From assembly GCF_015752285.1 (NCBI RefSeq), contig NZ_JADOUY010000004.1:1-64000 (forward strand): a DNA stretch of 64,000 nucleotides. The letters are read 5' to 3'. Positions 54,135 through 62,658 of this stretch are shown here, in pieces. Each line of letters opens with the position of its first letter. Position 1 is the stretch's first letter. Source of the stretch: Mycetocola_A sp015752285 (GTDB lineage: Bacteria > Actinomycetota > Actinomycetes > Actinomycetales > Microbacteriaceae). The translations under genes were made by a program, and so were the position numbers. The notes beneath the pieces were generated by a model. The model searched no databases and had not been told where the DNA came from. It was given only the letters and a program-made list of their open reading frames with translations.

Positions 54135-55924
54135 AATACTCAGTGGCACGATTCCTTCGTCTGAAGGGGGAGGAGGGTGCAGCACTCGTCATGGTGATCG
54201 TCCTCGGCGCCGTGATGATGATGGTCGCCGGTACCGCGATCACGATAGCCGTCAGCGGGGCGCGAAGTTCTAAGACAAGTGAGGACTGGAACGCAGCGCT
54301 TGCCGCTGCTTACGCCGGTGTCGAGGAATATCAGAACCGGCTCGCGAACGATAGTACGTACAGTAAATACGGCAACCCGGCATCCACCTTCTCGTCGACA
54401 TCCGCGAGCAACGTCGCTCTTCCGTCGGCTCCGGTAAATCCTGCGTTCGGGGTCGGAGTTGCAGACACCTGGGCGACAGTACCGGGCAGCGATGGCCTAG
54501 CCTCATTCCGCTACGAAGTCGACAACTCTCGCTATTCAGCGAGCGGCATCCTGACTCTCCGGTCCACAGGTCGGGTCGGGACTTCGACGAGAACCGTGGT
54601 TGCTGACCTCAAACAGAAGGGGTTCATCGACTTTCTCTACTTCACCAACTTCGAGGTTCGCGACCCCAGCATGGGCGGCGCCAGCTGCACTCCGACCTAC
54701 AGCTGGGACGTTCCCAACAGCTGTACGAAGATCCAGTTCGCCGCGAACGACGAGATCAACGGGCCGATGCACTCGAACGACACTCTGAGTCTGTGCGGAA
54801 CGTTCAAAGGCGAAGTGACGACGGCAAACAACAGGACTCCCAATTATGAGAAAGCCTGCTCGAGCCCGACGTTCGAAGCAGGCGCACCCAAAACCGGACA
54901 GACTCTTCCGATGCCGCCAACCAACGCGGAAATGAAGCGAGAGACCAGGTCGGATCTGACGACTCAGGACGTTCCGCGGCCAGGCTGCCTGTATACCGGT
55001 CCGACCCAGATCACCATGTCCAGCACCGGGACGATGACGGTCAAATCGCCGTACTCGAAATACACGAACGTCGCCGGTGCCGCTTCTGCCTCAGGTACAA
55101 ATCCCGCACAGTGCGGCCAGCCCGGCACGAACACCGGTCAGCTCGGGTCGGCCGGGGGCGCAACCATCGACGTCATCGATCAGAACCTCGTGTACGTGCA
55201 GGATGTGCCCACAACGATCGGCGATGTCAACCGCACGGCGCCCGGAACGTATCCATCCAACTTCGTCTGCACGAACGGCGACTCGAATACGACCAAGGGC
55301 GGATGGGTGTTCTCGACTGGTGCCGCCACCTCCCAGTATCCGATGAAGAACGAAGTCGCGGCAGCGGCGGTGAACCCGGTGCACTACGGGTGCCGAAGCG
55401 GCGATGTCTACGTCAAGGGCACGATCAAAGGTGCAATGACGATCGCTGCGCAGAGTTACGTCTATGTGGTTGACGACGTGCTTTACACGGATGCCGGGAA
55501 CGACATCCTCGGGCTGGTCGGCGGAAACTCTGTGTGGGTGTGGAACCCGATTGAATGCACCAGATACCAGACGGATTGGCGCGGAAATCCGACATCCGTT
55601 TGCGCCGAATCGAAATTCGCGCTTGAGAAGAACCGCACGATCAACGCGGCCGTCCTCGCGGTCGCGCATTCATTCCTGGCCCAGAACTACGACAAAGGGT
55701 CGAGTAAGCGGGGCACGTTGACGGTGAACGGTGCGATTGCACAAAAGTTCAGAGGTCCGGTGGCGACAACGGGCGACACCGGCTACGACAAGCAGTACAA
55801 CTACGACCTGAGGCTTCGAGTTACAGCACCACCAAAATTCCTGTCGCCGACATCGACGACGTACGGAGTCAGTCAGATCGGCAGCGTAGGAGCGGCCTTC
55901 AACGCGAACGGGGGAGCCGGCTGA
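54131..55924 (+). CDS. PilX-like pilus assembly protein, large
   Basis: A 597-residue protein. The N-terminus KGEEGAALVMVIVLGAVMMMVAGTAITIAVSGA is a PilX-type hydrophobic helix (no Glu5), followed by a helix ALAAAYAGVEEYQNRLAND. The large outer part has several Cys (SCTPTYSWDVPNSCTKIQF; LCGTF; ACSSP; GCLYTG; CGQPG; VCTNG; YGCRSGDVYVKGTIKGAMTIAAQSYVYVVDDV), the last looking like a right-handed beta-helix turn. PilX-type proteins are usually below 200 residues, so this is a tip or adhesin candidate with the 463-residue neighbour. ATGA coupling upstream; its stop overlaps pilD by one base. Confidence 0.82.
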   Translation: MKYSVARFLRLKGEEGAALVMVIVLGAVMMMVAGTAITIAVSGARSSKTSEDWNAALAAAYAGVEEYQNRLANDSTYSKYGNPASTFSSTSASNVALPSAPVNPAFGVGVADTWATVPGSDGLASFRYEVDNSRYSASGILTLRSTGRVGTSTRTVVADLKQKGFIDFLYFTNFEVRDPSMGGASCTPTYSWDVPNSCTKIQFAANDEINGPMHSNDTLSLCGTFKGEVTTANNRTPNYEKACSSPTFEAGAPKTGQTLPMPPTNAEMKRETRSDLTTQDVPRPGCLYTGPTQITMSSTGTMTVKSPYSKYTNVAGAASASGTNPAQCGQPGTNTGQLGSAGGATIDVIDQNLVYVQDVPTTIGDVNRTAPGTYPSNFVCTNGDSNTTKGGWVFSTGAATSQYPMKNEVAAAAVNPVHYGCRSGDVYVKGTIKGAMTIAAQSYVYVVDDVLYTDAGNDILGLVGGNSVWVWNPIECTRYQTDWRGNPTSVCAESKFALEKNRTINAAVLAVAHSFLAQNYDKGSSKRGTLTVNGAIAQKFRGPVATTGDTGYDKQYNYDLRLRVTAPPKFLSPTSTTYGVSQIGSVGAAFNANGGAG

Positions 55925-56817
55925 TGGACGCTGGACTCACTTCCCTCACTGTGGTCCTTGCTGCTTTCATCGGTGTGCTCGGCCTGCTCATCGGCTCGTT
56001 CCTCAACGTCGTCGTGTACCGAGTGCCCGCCGGCATGTCCATCGTGTCCCCGCCGAGCGCGTGCCCGGGCTGTGGCTCGGAGATCAAGGCCTACGACAAC
56101 GTCCCGGTGCTGTCGTGGCTGGCACTTCGGGGCAAGTGTCGTTCGTGCCACGAGCCGATCTCAGCGCGCTACCCGCTCGTCGAGGCCGGTGTCGGAGTGT
56201 TTTTCGCCGTTGTTGCGGTCTGGTGGTGGGTGGCGGCCGCACCGGCGGTCTCGACAAGCTCTATCGCCGGCGTGGGCTCGATCATCGGTGTCAGCTCGAC
56301 CAGCGAGACCGTAGCGAGCGTCCTCATCCTCGTCGCGTTCCTGTGGCTCGCCGGCGTCAGCGTCTCGCTGGCCCTCATCGACCTCGACACGCACAAGCTC
56401 CCGAACGCGATCGTCCTGCCGAGTTATCTCGTCGGCGGCGTTCTGCTCGCTGCTGCCGGCATCCTGAACGGTGACATCGACGCACTGATTCGTGCTGCAG
56501 TCGGGATGGCCGCGCTGTGGGCCGCGTATTTCCTGCTGGCGATGCTCTACCCCGGCGGCATGGGGTTCGGCGACGTCAAGCTCGCCGGCGTTCTCGGCAT
56601 CTACCTCGGCTTCGTCGGCTGGGGAGCGCTGCTCGTCGGGGCATTCGCCGCGTTCTTCCTCGGCGGCATCTACGCGATCGCCCTTCTGCTCTCGAAAAAG
56701 GCGGGCCGCAAGAGCGGCATCCCGTTCGGCCCGTGGATGCTCGCGGGCGCCTGGGTCGGCATCTTCGCCGGCAACACACTATGGACTTCCTACCTCTCGC
56801 TGCTCGGTGTGGCTTAG
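55924..56817 (+). CDS. pilD: Prepilin peptidase PilD (type IV leader peptidase)
   Basis: A 297-residue membrane protease and N-methylase that matures the four prepilins upstream. The N-terminal domain has GSFLNVVVYRVP and the zinc site CPGCGSEIK...CRSCHEP. The catalytic aspartates are in LIDLDTHKLPN (Asp153/155) and GMGFGDVKL (Asp217). About seven membrane segments are visible. There is an inserted Ser/Thr/Ala stretch (residues ~100-130) between the first helices. It starts by TGATG overlap with the PilX-like gene. Confidence 0.95.
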   Translation: MDAGLTSLTVVLAAFIGVLGLLIGSFLNVVVYRVPAGMSIVSPPSACPGCGSEIKAYDNVPVLSWLALRGKCRSCHEPISARYPLVEAGVGVFFAVVAVWWWVAAAPAVSTSSIAGVGSIIGVSSTSETVASVLILVAFLWLAGVSVSLALIDLDTHKLPNAIVLPSYLVGGVLLAAAGILNGDIDALIRAAVGMAALWAAYFLLAMLYPGGMGFGDVKLAGVLGIYLGFVGWGALLVGAFAAFFLGGIYAIALLLSKKAGRKSGIPFGPWMLAGAWVGIFAGNTLWTSYLSLLGVA

Positions 56818-56842
56818 GTACGGGAAAGCAAGGGGAAACACC

Positions 56843-57892
56843 ATGTCAACAAGCGTTGTGGGAATCGACATCGGCAGTGTCGCGATCCGGGCCGTCGAAC
56901 TCAAGGATCCGGACAAAGCAAAGCCGACGCTGCTGCGCTACTCGGAGCTTCCGTTGCCCGCCGGCGCGGTGAACCGCGGTGAAGTGATCGAGCCGAACAC
57001 CGTCTCATCGGTACTGAAACGGTTGTGGTCCACCGGCGGATTCAAGACCAAGAATGTGGTCATCGGCATGGGCAACCAGCGAGTTCTCGCTCGCGACCTC
57101 ACGGTGCCGAAGATGTCTCAGACCCGCATTCGCGAAGGCCTGCCGTACCAGGTGCAGGAACTCCTGCCGGTGCCGGTCACCGAGGCGATGCTCGACTTCT
57201 ATCCCGTCTCTGAAGAAACGACCGATTCGGGCACTGTGGTCCACGGACTCCTCATTGCAGCGATCAAGGAAGCAGTGCTCGGCAACGTGCGCGCAGTCGA
57301 AAAATCCGGGCTGACGACGACCGGGGTCGACCTCATCCCGTTCGCCCTCTCGCGGGTGCTTCTCCGAAACGGTCACGCGACCGGAACCGTCGCCATCGTC
57401 GACATCGGCGCGAGCGCCACAACGGTGGTGATCGCGTCGAACGGCGTTCCGCAGTTCCTCCGGATCATCCCGGCCGGTGGTGATGACCTGACAACGGCCC
57501 TCGCCCAGCGGCTCGAGATCGAGACGGCTCAGGCTGAGGGATTGAAACGTGGAGTGGGGCTGCGTACGCGGGTCGATGACCCGCAGTACCAGCGTCCGAT
57601 GGAGATCATCAACGAGGTGACGAGCGAACTCCTCGGCAGCGCGCGGAACACGCTTGAGTACTTCAGCACGTCACGACCGGATGCCCCGGTCGAACGAATT
57701 CTCCTCACCGGCGGGGGAGCCCACCTCGACGGTTTGCCAGACGCACTCGCCGAACTCACTCGAACCCCGGTGGTTCCGGTCGACCCCTTTGCCGGACTGG
57801 CCATCTCGAAGTCGATCAAACCGGACGAGCTTCGTGCCAACCAGTCGGGCATTCTCGTTGCACTGGGCCTCGCACTCGGGAGCGCAGCATGA
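56843..57892 (+). CDS. pilM: Type IV pilus assembly protein PilM
   Basis: A 349-residue actin-like ATPase fold. VVGIDIGSVAIRAVEL is phosphate loop 1, VAIVDIGASATTVVI loop 2, and LLTGGGAHLDGLPDAL the adenosine region. It binds PilN on the inner face. AGGGGAAA lies 10 bases upstream of the ATG; a longer in-frame reading runs back inside pilD and is rejected. The stop overlaps pilN by four bases. Confidence 0.93.
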   Translation: MSTSVVGIDIGSVAIRAVELKDPDKAKPTLLRYSELPLPAGAVNRGEVIEPNTVSSVLKRLWSTGGFKTKNVVIGMGNQRVLARDLTVPKMSQTRIREGLPYQVQELLPVPVTEAMLDFYPVSEETTDSGTVVHGLLIAAIKEAVLGNVRAVEKSGLTTTGVDLIPFALSRVLLRNGHATGTVAIVDIGASATTVVIASNGVPQFLRIIPAGGDDLTTALAQRLEIETAQAEGLKRGVGLRTRVDDPQYQRPMEIINEVTSELLGSARNTLEYFSTSRPDAPVERILLTGGGAHLDGLPDALAELTRTPVVPVDPFAGLAISKSIKPDELRANQSGILVALGLALGSAA

Positions 57893-58611
57893 GCAAGACA
57901 ACAGACATTCTGATCGTCGGCGGTGCCCCACGATCTGACCTTCTCCCGAACGAGATCCGGCAGGAGCACAAAGGCCGACGCACCCGGCGCAAGCTGATCT
58001 GGGGAATCTTCGGAGTCGTGCTGCTGGTCTTCGTCGGCACGGGAGCGAGCTACTATTTCGCCCTCACCTCGCAGACGCAGCTGGCTGTTGCGCAGAACCG
58101 TACGAACGAACTGCTCCTCGAGCAACAGAAGTACACCGAGGTCCGAATCGTCCAGGACGAGCTCTCGACGGTCGAAGCCGGCCAGCGCGTCGGCGCAGCG
58201 ACCGAGGTCGACTGGAAGTCCTACATCGACAAGATCGAGGCGAGCCTGCCAGCCAACGTCGCGATCATGGAGGTCGTGATCGACGGAGCCTCGCCGCTCG
58301 CCGACTACACCCAGCCAGAGGCACCCCTGCAAGGCATGCGCGTGGCGACACTCACCTTCGGCGCCTGGACGTCTGCTCTGCCCGATACGGATGCCTGGCT
58401 CGTCGCGCTGAGCGCCCTCCCGGGTTTCACGGACGCGAACCCCGATTCGATCAAGTTCGATGAAGAGGTGCAGCTGTACGAAACGGTCGTCACGATGCAC
58501 ATCAACGAAGGCGCCTGGTCCGAGAGGTTCGTGCCCGAAGACGAGAAAGCGGCGAATCAAGACGCCGCTGACGATGCTGAATCAGAGCAGACGGCCAAGG
58601 AGGAGGACTGA
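57889..58611 (+). CDS. pilN: Type IV pilus assembly protein PilN
   Basis: A 240-residue bitopic protein. The N-terminus has the PilM-binding motif NEIRQEHKGRRTRRK (LPNEIR, near residue 20), then a membrane helix (LIWGIFGVVLLVFVGTGASYYFAL), a coiled-coil stretch and a ferredoxin-like outer domain. The C-terminus is acidic. Coupled to pilM by ATGA; two bases before pilO. Confidence 0.9.
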   Translation: MSKTTDILIVGGAPRSDLLPNEIRQEHKGRRTRRKLIWGIFGVVLLVFVGTGASYYFALTSQTQLAVAQNRTNELLLEQQKYTEVRIVQDELSTVEAGQRVGAATEVDWKSYIDKIEASLPANVAIMEVVIDGASPLADYTQPEAPLQGMRVATLTFGAWTSALPDTDAWLVALSALPGFTDANPDSIKFDEEVQLYETVVTMHINEGAWSERFVPEDEKAANQDAADDAESEQTAKEED

Positions 58612-58613
58612 TC

Positions 58614-59285
58614 ATGGACAAGACAAAGATCTGGATTCTCGCCTCGGCAATCGTGATGGTCGGCATCCTGGCGCTGGGCTGGTTCGTCGGAGTCGACCCG
58701 CAGTTGAAAGCGAAGGCATCGACCGACGAACAACGCATCTCAGTCGAAGCGCAGAACACAGCCACCGAGCTCACGATCGTGAAACTCAAGAAGGACTTCG
58801 AGACCATCGATGACCTGAAGACACAGCTGGCCGGCCTTCGCGGCTCGATCCCGGCCGAGGGGCAGCTGCCGTCGTTCCTGACCCAGCTCGATACCCTCGC
58901 CGCCGCGAGCAACTCGAAGGTGACGTCGCTCACGGTGTCGGAGGCCATTCCGTACACGGCCCCCGCCACGTCGGTTGCGCCGGTCGAAGAACCCGTCGAT
59001 AGCGAAGGAGAAGCCCCGGATGCCGACGCGGCAGCCGAGCCCGAAGCGCCGGACGTCCCTGACACGATCACCGACCCGCGCATCACCCCGGAGAACTTCG
59101 TAGCGATTCCGGTCGAAGTGCAGGTGGAAGGCGATCGCGACGCGGCTCGGGCATTCATCAGCGAGTTGCAGCATGGTCCTCGGCTGTTCATGGCAACGAA
59201 CATCACCATCGCCCCGATCGAAGACAAGCCCGGGGTATTCACCGCGACCATCAGCGGCTACGTCTACGTGTTGTTGAAGGAGTAG
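58614..59285 (+). CDS. pilO: Type IV pilus assembly protein PilO-like
   Basis: A 223-residue bitopic protein: a membrane helix at residues 6-26 (IWILASAIVMVGILALGWFVG), a coiled coil with VKLKKDFETIDDLKTQLAGLRGSIPAEGQLPSFLTQLDTLA, then a ferredoxin-like domain. The central loop is acidic and Pro/Ala-rich (VEEPVDSEGEAPDADAAAEPEAPD-type, residues about 125-155), longer than usual. It pairs with PilN. Last pilus gene; no pilP or pilQ follows, as expected without an outer membrane. Confidence 0.88.
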   Translation: MDKTKIWILASAIVMVGILALGWFVGVDPQLKAKASTDEQRISVEAQNTATELTIVKLKKDFETIDDLKTQLAGLRGSIPAEGQLPSFLTQLDTLAAASNSKVTSLTVSEAIPYTAPATSVAPVEEPVDSEGEAPDADAAAEPEAPDVPDTITDPRITPENFVAIPVEVQVEGDRDAARAFISELQHGPRLFMATNITIAPIEDKPGVFTATISGYVYVLLKE

Positions 59286-59289
59286 GTCC

Positions 59290-59337
59290 CGTTCAACAGG
59301 TGTGATCGTCGATAGCGCACGTTCAACAGGTGGAATC
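59290..59337. repeat. Direct repeat, two units of 30-bp period
   Basis: GTTCAACAGGTG at 59291-59302 and again at 59321-59332, each followed two bases later by ATCG. It lies in the 204-base spacer after pilO and before the DUF222/HNH gene. Confidence 0.8.
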
Positions 59338-59489
59338 GGCCGGTTCTGAGCGCGGTCACCTGCGGAGTGTTTCCGTGAAACGACCCGAGAATCGGCCCGT
59401 GTTTTCCCTCGCTGAGACGTTCCACATGGGCAATTGCGACTGCTGCTTTGTCGGGGTGGGATGTCAGTGGTCGGGTGCACACTTATCGT

Positions 59490-60908
59490 ATGAACACCCC
59501 GATCAATGATGATTTCCCGGCAGGCCCCGAGCCCGACCGGGGATCGTCCGAGGGGGAACTCGGGGCGGGGGTTCTGGAGGCGCATCTCGACCGTATCGGT
59601 CGGTTGTCGTCAGACGAATTGTTGACCCTCATCGCCGACGCCGCTCGGCTGGTCCGACGGGCTGAAGCCGTTCTGGTCGCCGGGTCCCGCGAGGTCGCGA
59701 AACGCTCCGACAAGGCGTTCGGGTCGAAAGGGCTCGCAGCGCGTCACGGCTATGCCCGGCCGTCGTTTCTGTTGGAGCAGGTCACCGGGGTCTCATCGCG
59801 CACCGCGAATCGGTATTTGAGAGTCGGGGCGTTGACCGCCGCACGGGTATCAGACACCGGCGGAGCGTTGCCGGCCTTGTATCCCGCGGTCAGGGACGCG
59901 CTGAGCGCCGGTCTGCTGGGCGTCGAGGCGGCAGAAGTGATCACGAAAGCGTTGGAAGAGGCCGCGCCGCGGGCATCCGTCGATGATCTGGGAACAGCGG
60001 AGGTGGCGTTGGTGGGTCAGGCGACCGGGGAGACGGTGCCGGGCGGGATCGCGGTGCCGACGGATCTGATCGCCGGGCAGGCTCGGTTGTGGAAAGACTG
60101 CCTCGACCCCAACGGCATCGAACCGCGGGCGGAGTCAGCGTTCGGGCGCCGGGACTTCTGGGTTTCTCGCAAGGTCGAGAACGATCTGGTTGCGTTCGGC
60201 GGCCAGCTCACCGTCGACGTCGCGGCGAAACTGCACGCCCTGCTCGGTGCCGTCCTCACGCCGCGCAGTGCCCCACAATGTCTACCAGGCGGTGACGAGT
60301 CAGGCGAGTCCACCCCGGCCAACGAGTGGACCACAGCCGGTGGCAGCGCCCCGAAGCTTCAGGAGACGCGGACGCCGGGGCAGCAACGCGCCGACGTGTT
60401 CGCCGCGATGATCGATTCCCTGGCCCGGTCCGGCGACATGCCCACCAGCGGTGGGGCAGCGCCCACGGTTCTCGTCACCGTCTCGGCAGACACCCTCGCG
60501 AAGAAGCAGGGCACCGGGCAGACAGTCGGAGTCCCTGATCCGATCCCCTACTCCGCGATCGAGCAGATTCTCTGCGACGCGATCATCCAACCCGTGGGTT
60601 TGGACCCCGGTGGTGGGGTCGCGGCGCTCGGCACCCGACAACGCACCTTCAACCGAGTACAACGCGAGGCGATCATCGCCCGTGACGGACCCACCTGCTT
60701 CGAGTGTGGCATCCCCGCCATCGGCTGTGAGGTCCACCATGTCGTCCCGTGGTCAGAAGGCGGAACAACCACCGTCGATAACGGAGTGATTCTCTGCTGG
60801 TCGGATCACCGCAAGATGCACGCTGGCGAGTGGACGATGATCATGGTCGACGGTAAACCGGTCAGCATCCCGCCGGCCTGGATGACCCGCAAACCCTACT
60901 TCCACTGA
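59490..60908 (+). CDS. HNH endonuclease domain protein, DUF222/13E12 repeat family
   Basis: A 472-residue protein of the family known from the REP13E12 repeats of Mycobacterium tuberculosis. The N-terminal DUF222 helical domain covers about residues 30-330 (LIADAARLVRRAEAVLVAGSREVAKR, then AEVITKALEEA). The C-terminal HNH domain reads CFECGIPAIGCEVHHVVPWSEGGTTTVDNGVILCWSDHRKMH, with the HH pair, Asn and His and four zinc-binding Cys/His. ATG at 59490; an earlier GTG at 59448 is possible but is not supported by a ribosome site. Such genes are often multi-copy and repeat-linked; this one has short direct repeats on both sides. Confidence 0.9.
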   Translation: MNTPINDDFPAGPEPDRGSSEGELGAGVLEAHLDRIGRLSSDELLTLIADAARLVRRAEAVLVAGSREVAKRSDKAFGSKGLAARHGYARPSFLLEQVTGVSSRTANRYLRVGALTAARVSDTGGALPALYPAVRDALSAGLLGVEAAEVITKALEEAAPRASVDDLGTAEVALVGQATGETVPGGIAVPTDLIAGQARLWKDCLDPNGIEPRAESAFGRRDFWVSRKVENDLVAFGGQLTVDVAAKLHALLGAVLTPRSAPQCLPGGDESGESTPANEWTTAGGSAPKLQETRTPGQQRADVFAAMIDSLARSGDMPTSGGAAPTVLVTVSADTLAKKQGTGQTVGVPDPIPYSAIEQILCDAIIQPVGLDPGGGVAALGTRQRTFNRVQREAIIARDGPTCFECGIPAIGCEVHHVVPWSEGGTTTVDNGVILCWSDHRKMHAGEWTMIMVDGKPVSIPPAWMTRKPYFH

Positions 60909-60965
60909 GCCCTTGGTTCCACCGAGCTGGTGGTTCCGAAGCCGAGCAGTGGGCAGAGCTGAGCG

Positions 60966-60996
60966 GTTGGGCACAAAACAAAGCTGTTGGGCATAA
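60966..60996. repeat. Direct repeat, two units of 19-bp period
   Basis: GTTGGGCACAAA (60966-60977) and GTTGGGCATAAA (60985-60996), 11 of 12 identical. It lies in the 237-base spacer between the DUF222/HNH gene and the amino-acid transporter operon. The rest of the spacer is the presumed leader of that operon, including a TGGCGCGCCA palindrome at 61048-61057. Confidence 0.75.
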
Positions 60997-61145
60997 ACGG
61001 GAGGAATAGCACGTTCCCCTCCGATGTAACAGCGCGTCACGAGAATTTGGCGCGCCAGGCGCAGCGACTTACGCTCGCTTGCCGGAGTACGCGCAGAGTC
61101 CGATCGACCTGCATGCTCCGGTCCACTTCGAAAGGGAAACCCACC

Positions 61146-61970
61146 ATGTCTTCACGTTCCGTCCTGTCAAAGCTCGCCGCAGCTGCCACCGTCGCCGGCC
61201 TCGCCGTCACCCTGTCGGCCTGCTCGGCGTCCACAGGTTCCGGGACCGCGTCGACCGACTCCGACAGCGCCCTCGACCGCGTCACCGAAGCCGGTGTTCT
61301 CATCGTCGGAACGGAAGGCACCTACAAACCCTTCAGCTACCACGAGGGCGGAGCGGGTGACCTCACCGGCTACGACATCGACGTCGTCACCGCCGTCGCC
61401 GAAAAGCTCGACCTCGAGCTGCAGTTCGAAGAGACCCAATGGGACGGCATTTTCGCCGGTCTCGAAGCCGGCCGCTTCGACATCATCGCCAACCAGGTTT
61501 CGATCAATGACGAGCGCGAAGAGCAGTACACCCTGACCGAGCCGTACACGGTCTCGCCCGGTGCTCTGATCGTCGCCAAGGACAACACCGACATCACCTC
61601 GCTCGAGGACCTCGCAGGCAAGACCACGGCCCAGTCGCTCACGAGCAATTGGTACGAGGTCGCCGAGACCGCCGGCGCCACCGTCGAAGGCGTCGAAGGC
61701 TGGGCACAGGCCGTCGAGCTCCTCGAACAGGGCCGCGTCGACGCCACCGTCAACGACAAGCTGACCTTCCTCGACTTCCTCAAGCAGAAGCCGGATGCCG
61801 GCATCAAGATCGTCGCCGAGACCGAAGACCCGTCGCGGAGCGCGTTCGCACTCAAAAAGGGCAGCGACGACCTCGCTGACGCCATCAACGAGGCCCTCAC
61901 CGAACTGAGCGAAGACGGCACACTCGCCGAGATCTCTGAAAAGTACTTCGGCGAAGACGTGAGCAAGTAG
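61146..61970 (+). CDS. Amino-acid ABC transporter substrate-binding lipoprotein (cystine-type, SBP_bac_3)
   Basis: A 274-residue receptor. The lipoprotein signal has lipobox LSAC (Cys26). The fold is marked by VGTEGTYKPFSYHEGGAGDLTGYDIDVV, LEETQWDGIFAGLEAGRFDIIANQVSINDERE and LAEISEKYFGEDV. The ANQVSINDERE and ETQWDGIFAGL wording resembles the cystine receptors FliY and TcyA more than those for glutamine or arginine. GAAAGGGAA precedes the ATG; a longer frame has no signal peptide. Permease and ATPase follow, so a full importer is present. Confidence 0.9.
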   Translation: MSSRSVLSKLAAAATVAGLAVTLSACSASTGSGTASTDSDSALDRVTEAGVLIVGTEGTYKPFSYHEGGAGDLTGYDIDVVTAVAEKLDLELQFEETQWDGIFAGLEAGRFDIIANQVSINDEREEQYTLTEPYTVSPGALIVAKDNTDITSLEDLAGKTTAQSLTSNWYEVAETAGATVEGVEGWAQAVELLEQGRVDATVNDKLTFLDFLKQKPDAGIKIVAETEDPSRSAFALKKGSDDLADAINEALTELSEDGTLAEISEKYFGEDVSK

Positions 61971-61995
61971 CCTCGGCTCCTGCGATACTTCCCTC

Positions 61996-62658
61996 ATGAC
62001 TGAGTGGGAACTGGTCGTCAGCTCGTTCTGGCCGCTGCTGTCCGGGGCCATCACGGGCACCATCCCGCTGTCGCTGATCTCGTTCGCGGTCGGGCTCGTG
62101 ATTGCGCTCCTGGTGGCGCTGATGAGACTGTCGCGCAACGCGATCGTCTCCGCGATCGCGCGGATCTACATCTCCATCATCCGCGGCACCCCACTGCTCG
62201 TGCAGCTGTTCGTGATCTTCTACGGGTTGCCGTCGATCGGCGTGAAACTCGACCCGTGGCCGAGCGCGATCATCGCGTTCTCGCTCAACGTCGGCGGGTA
62301 CGCCGCCGAAGTCATCCGGGCCGCGATCCTGTCTGTGCACCAGGGGCAGTGGGAAGCCGCGTACACGATCGGGATGTCACGCAGGCGGGCTCTCCGGCGG
62401 ATCATCCTTCCGCAGGCGGCGAGGGTCTCGGTCCCGCCGCTGTCAAACACCTTCATCAGCCTCGTCAAGGACACCTCTCTTGCATCGCTGATCCTCGTCA
62501 CCGAGATGTTCAAACAGGCGCAGAAGATCGCTGCGTTCAGCAGCGAGTTCATGTTGGTCTACCTCGAGGCCGCCCTGATCTACTGGCTGATCTGCCTGGT
62601 ACTCTCCTCGGGGCAGAACGTTCTCGAAAAGAGACTGGACCGCTATGTCGCCCACTGA
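61996..62658 (+). CDS. Amino-acid ABC transporter permease (cystine-type, TcyB-like)
   Basis: A 220-residue membrane protein with five to six helices and the HisM-type signature: YISIIRGTPLLVQLFVIFYGLPSIG, NVGGYAAEVIRAAILSVHQGQWEAAYTIGMSRRRALRRIILPQAARVSVPPLSN (EAA loop). It carries the solute across. A GATACT sequence six bases before the ATG hints at an extra internal, leaderless promoter. Its 3' end overlaps the ATPase gene by 14 bases. Confidence 0.92.
   Translation: MTEWELVVSSFWPLLSGAITGTIPLSLISFAVGLVIALLVALMRLSRNAIVSAIARIYISIIRGTPLLVQLFVIFYGLPSIGVKLDPWPSAIIAFSLNVGGYAAEVIRAAILSVHQGQWEAAYTIGMSRRRALRRIILPQAARVSVPPLSNTFISLVKDTSLASLILVTEMFKQAQKIAAFSSEFMLVYLEAALIYWLICLVLSSGQNVLEKRLDRYVAH

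Noticed and set aside
59490..60908. Prophage or self-splicing intron at the HNH gene
   Set aside because: No integrase, phage structural gene or intron boundary is near. DUF222 plus HNH is a stand-alone family.
60909..61145. Riboswitch or T-box before the cystine-type transporter
   Set aside because: I looked for SAM, T-box and similar leader features. Only a direct repeat and a TGGCGCGCCA palindrome are present, with no conserved core.
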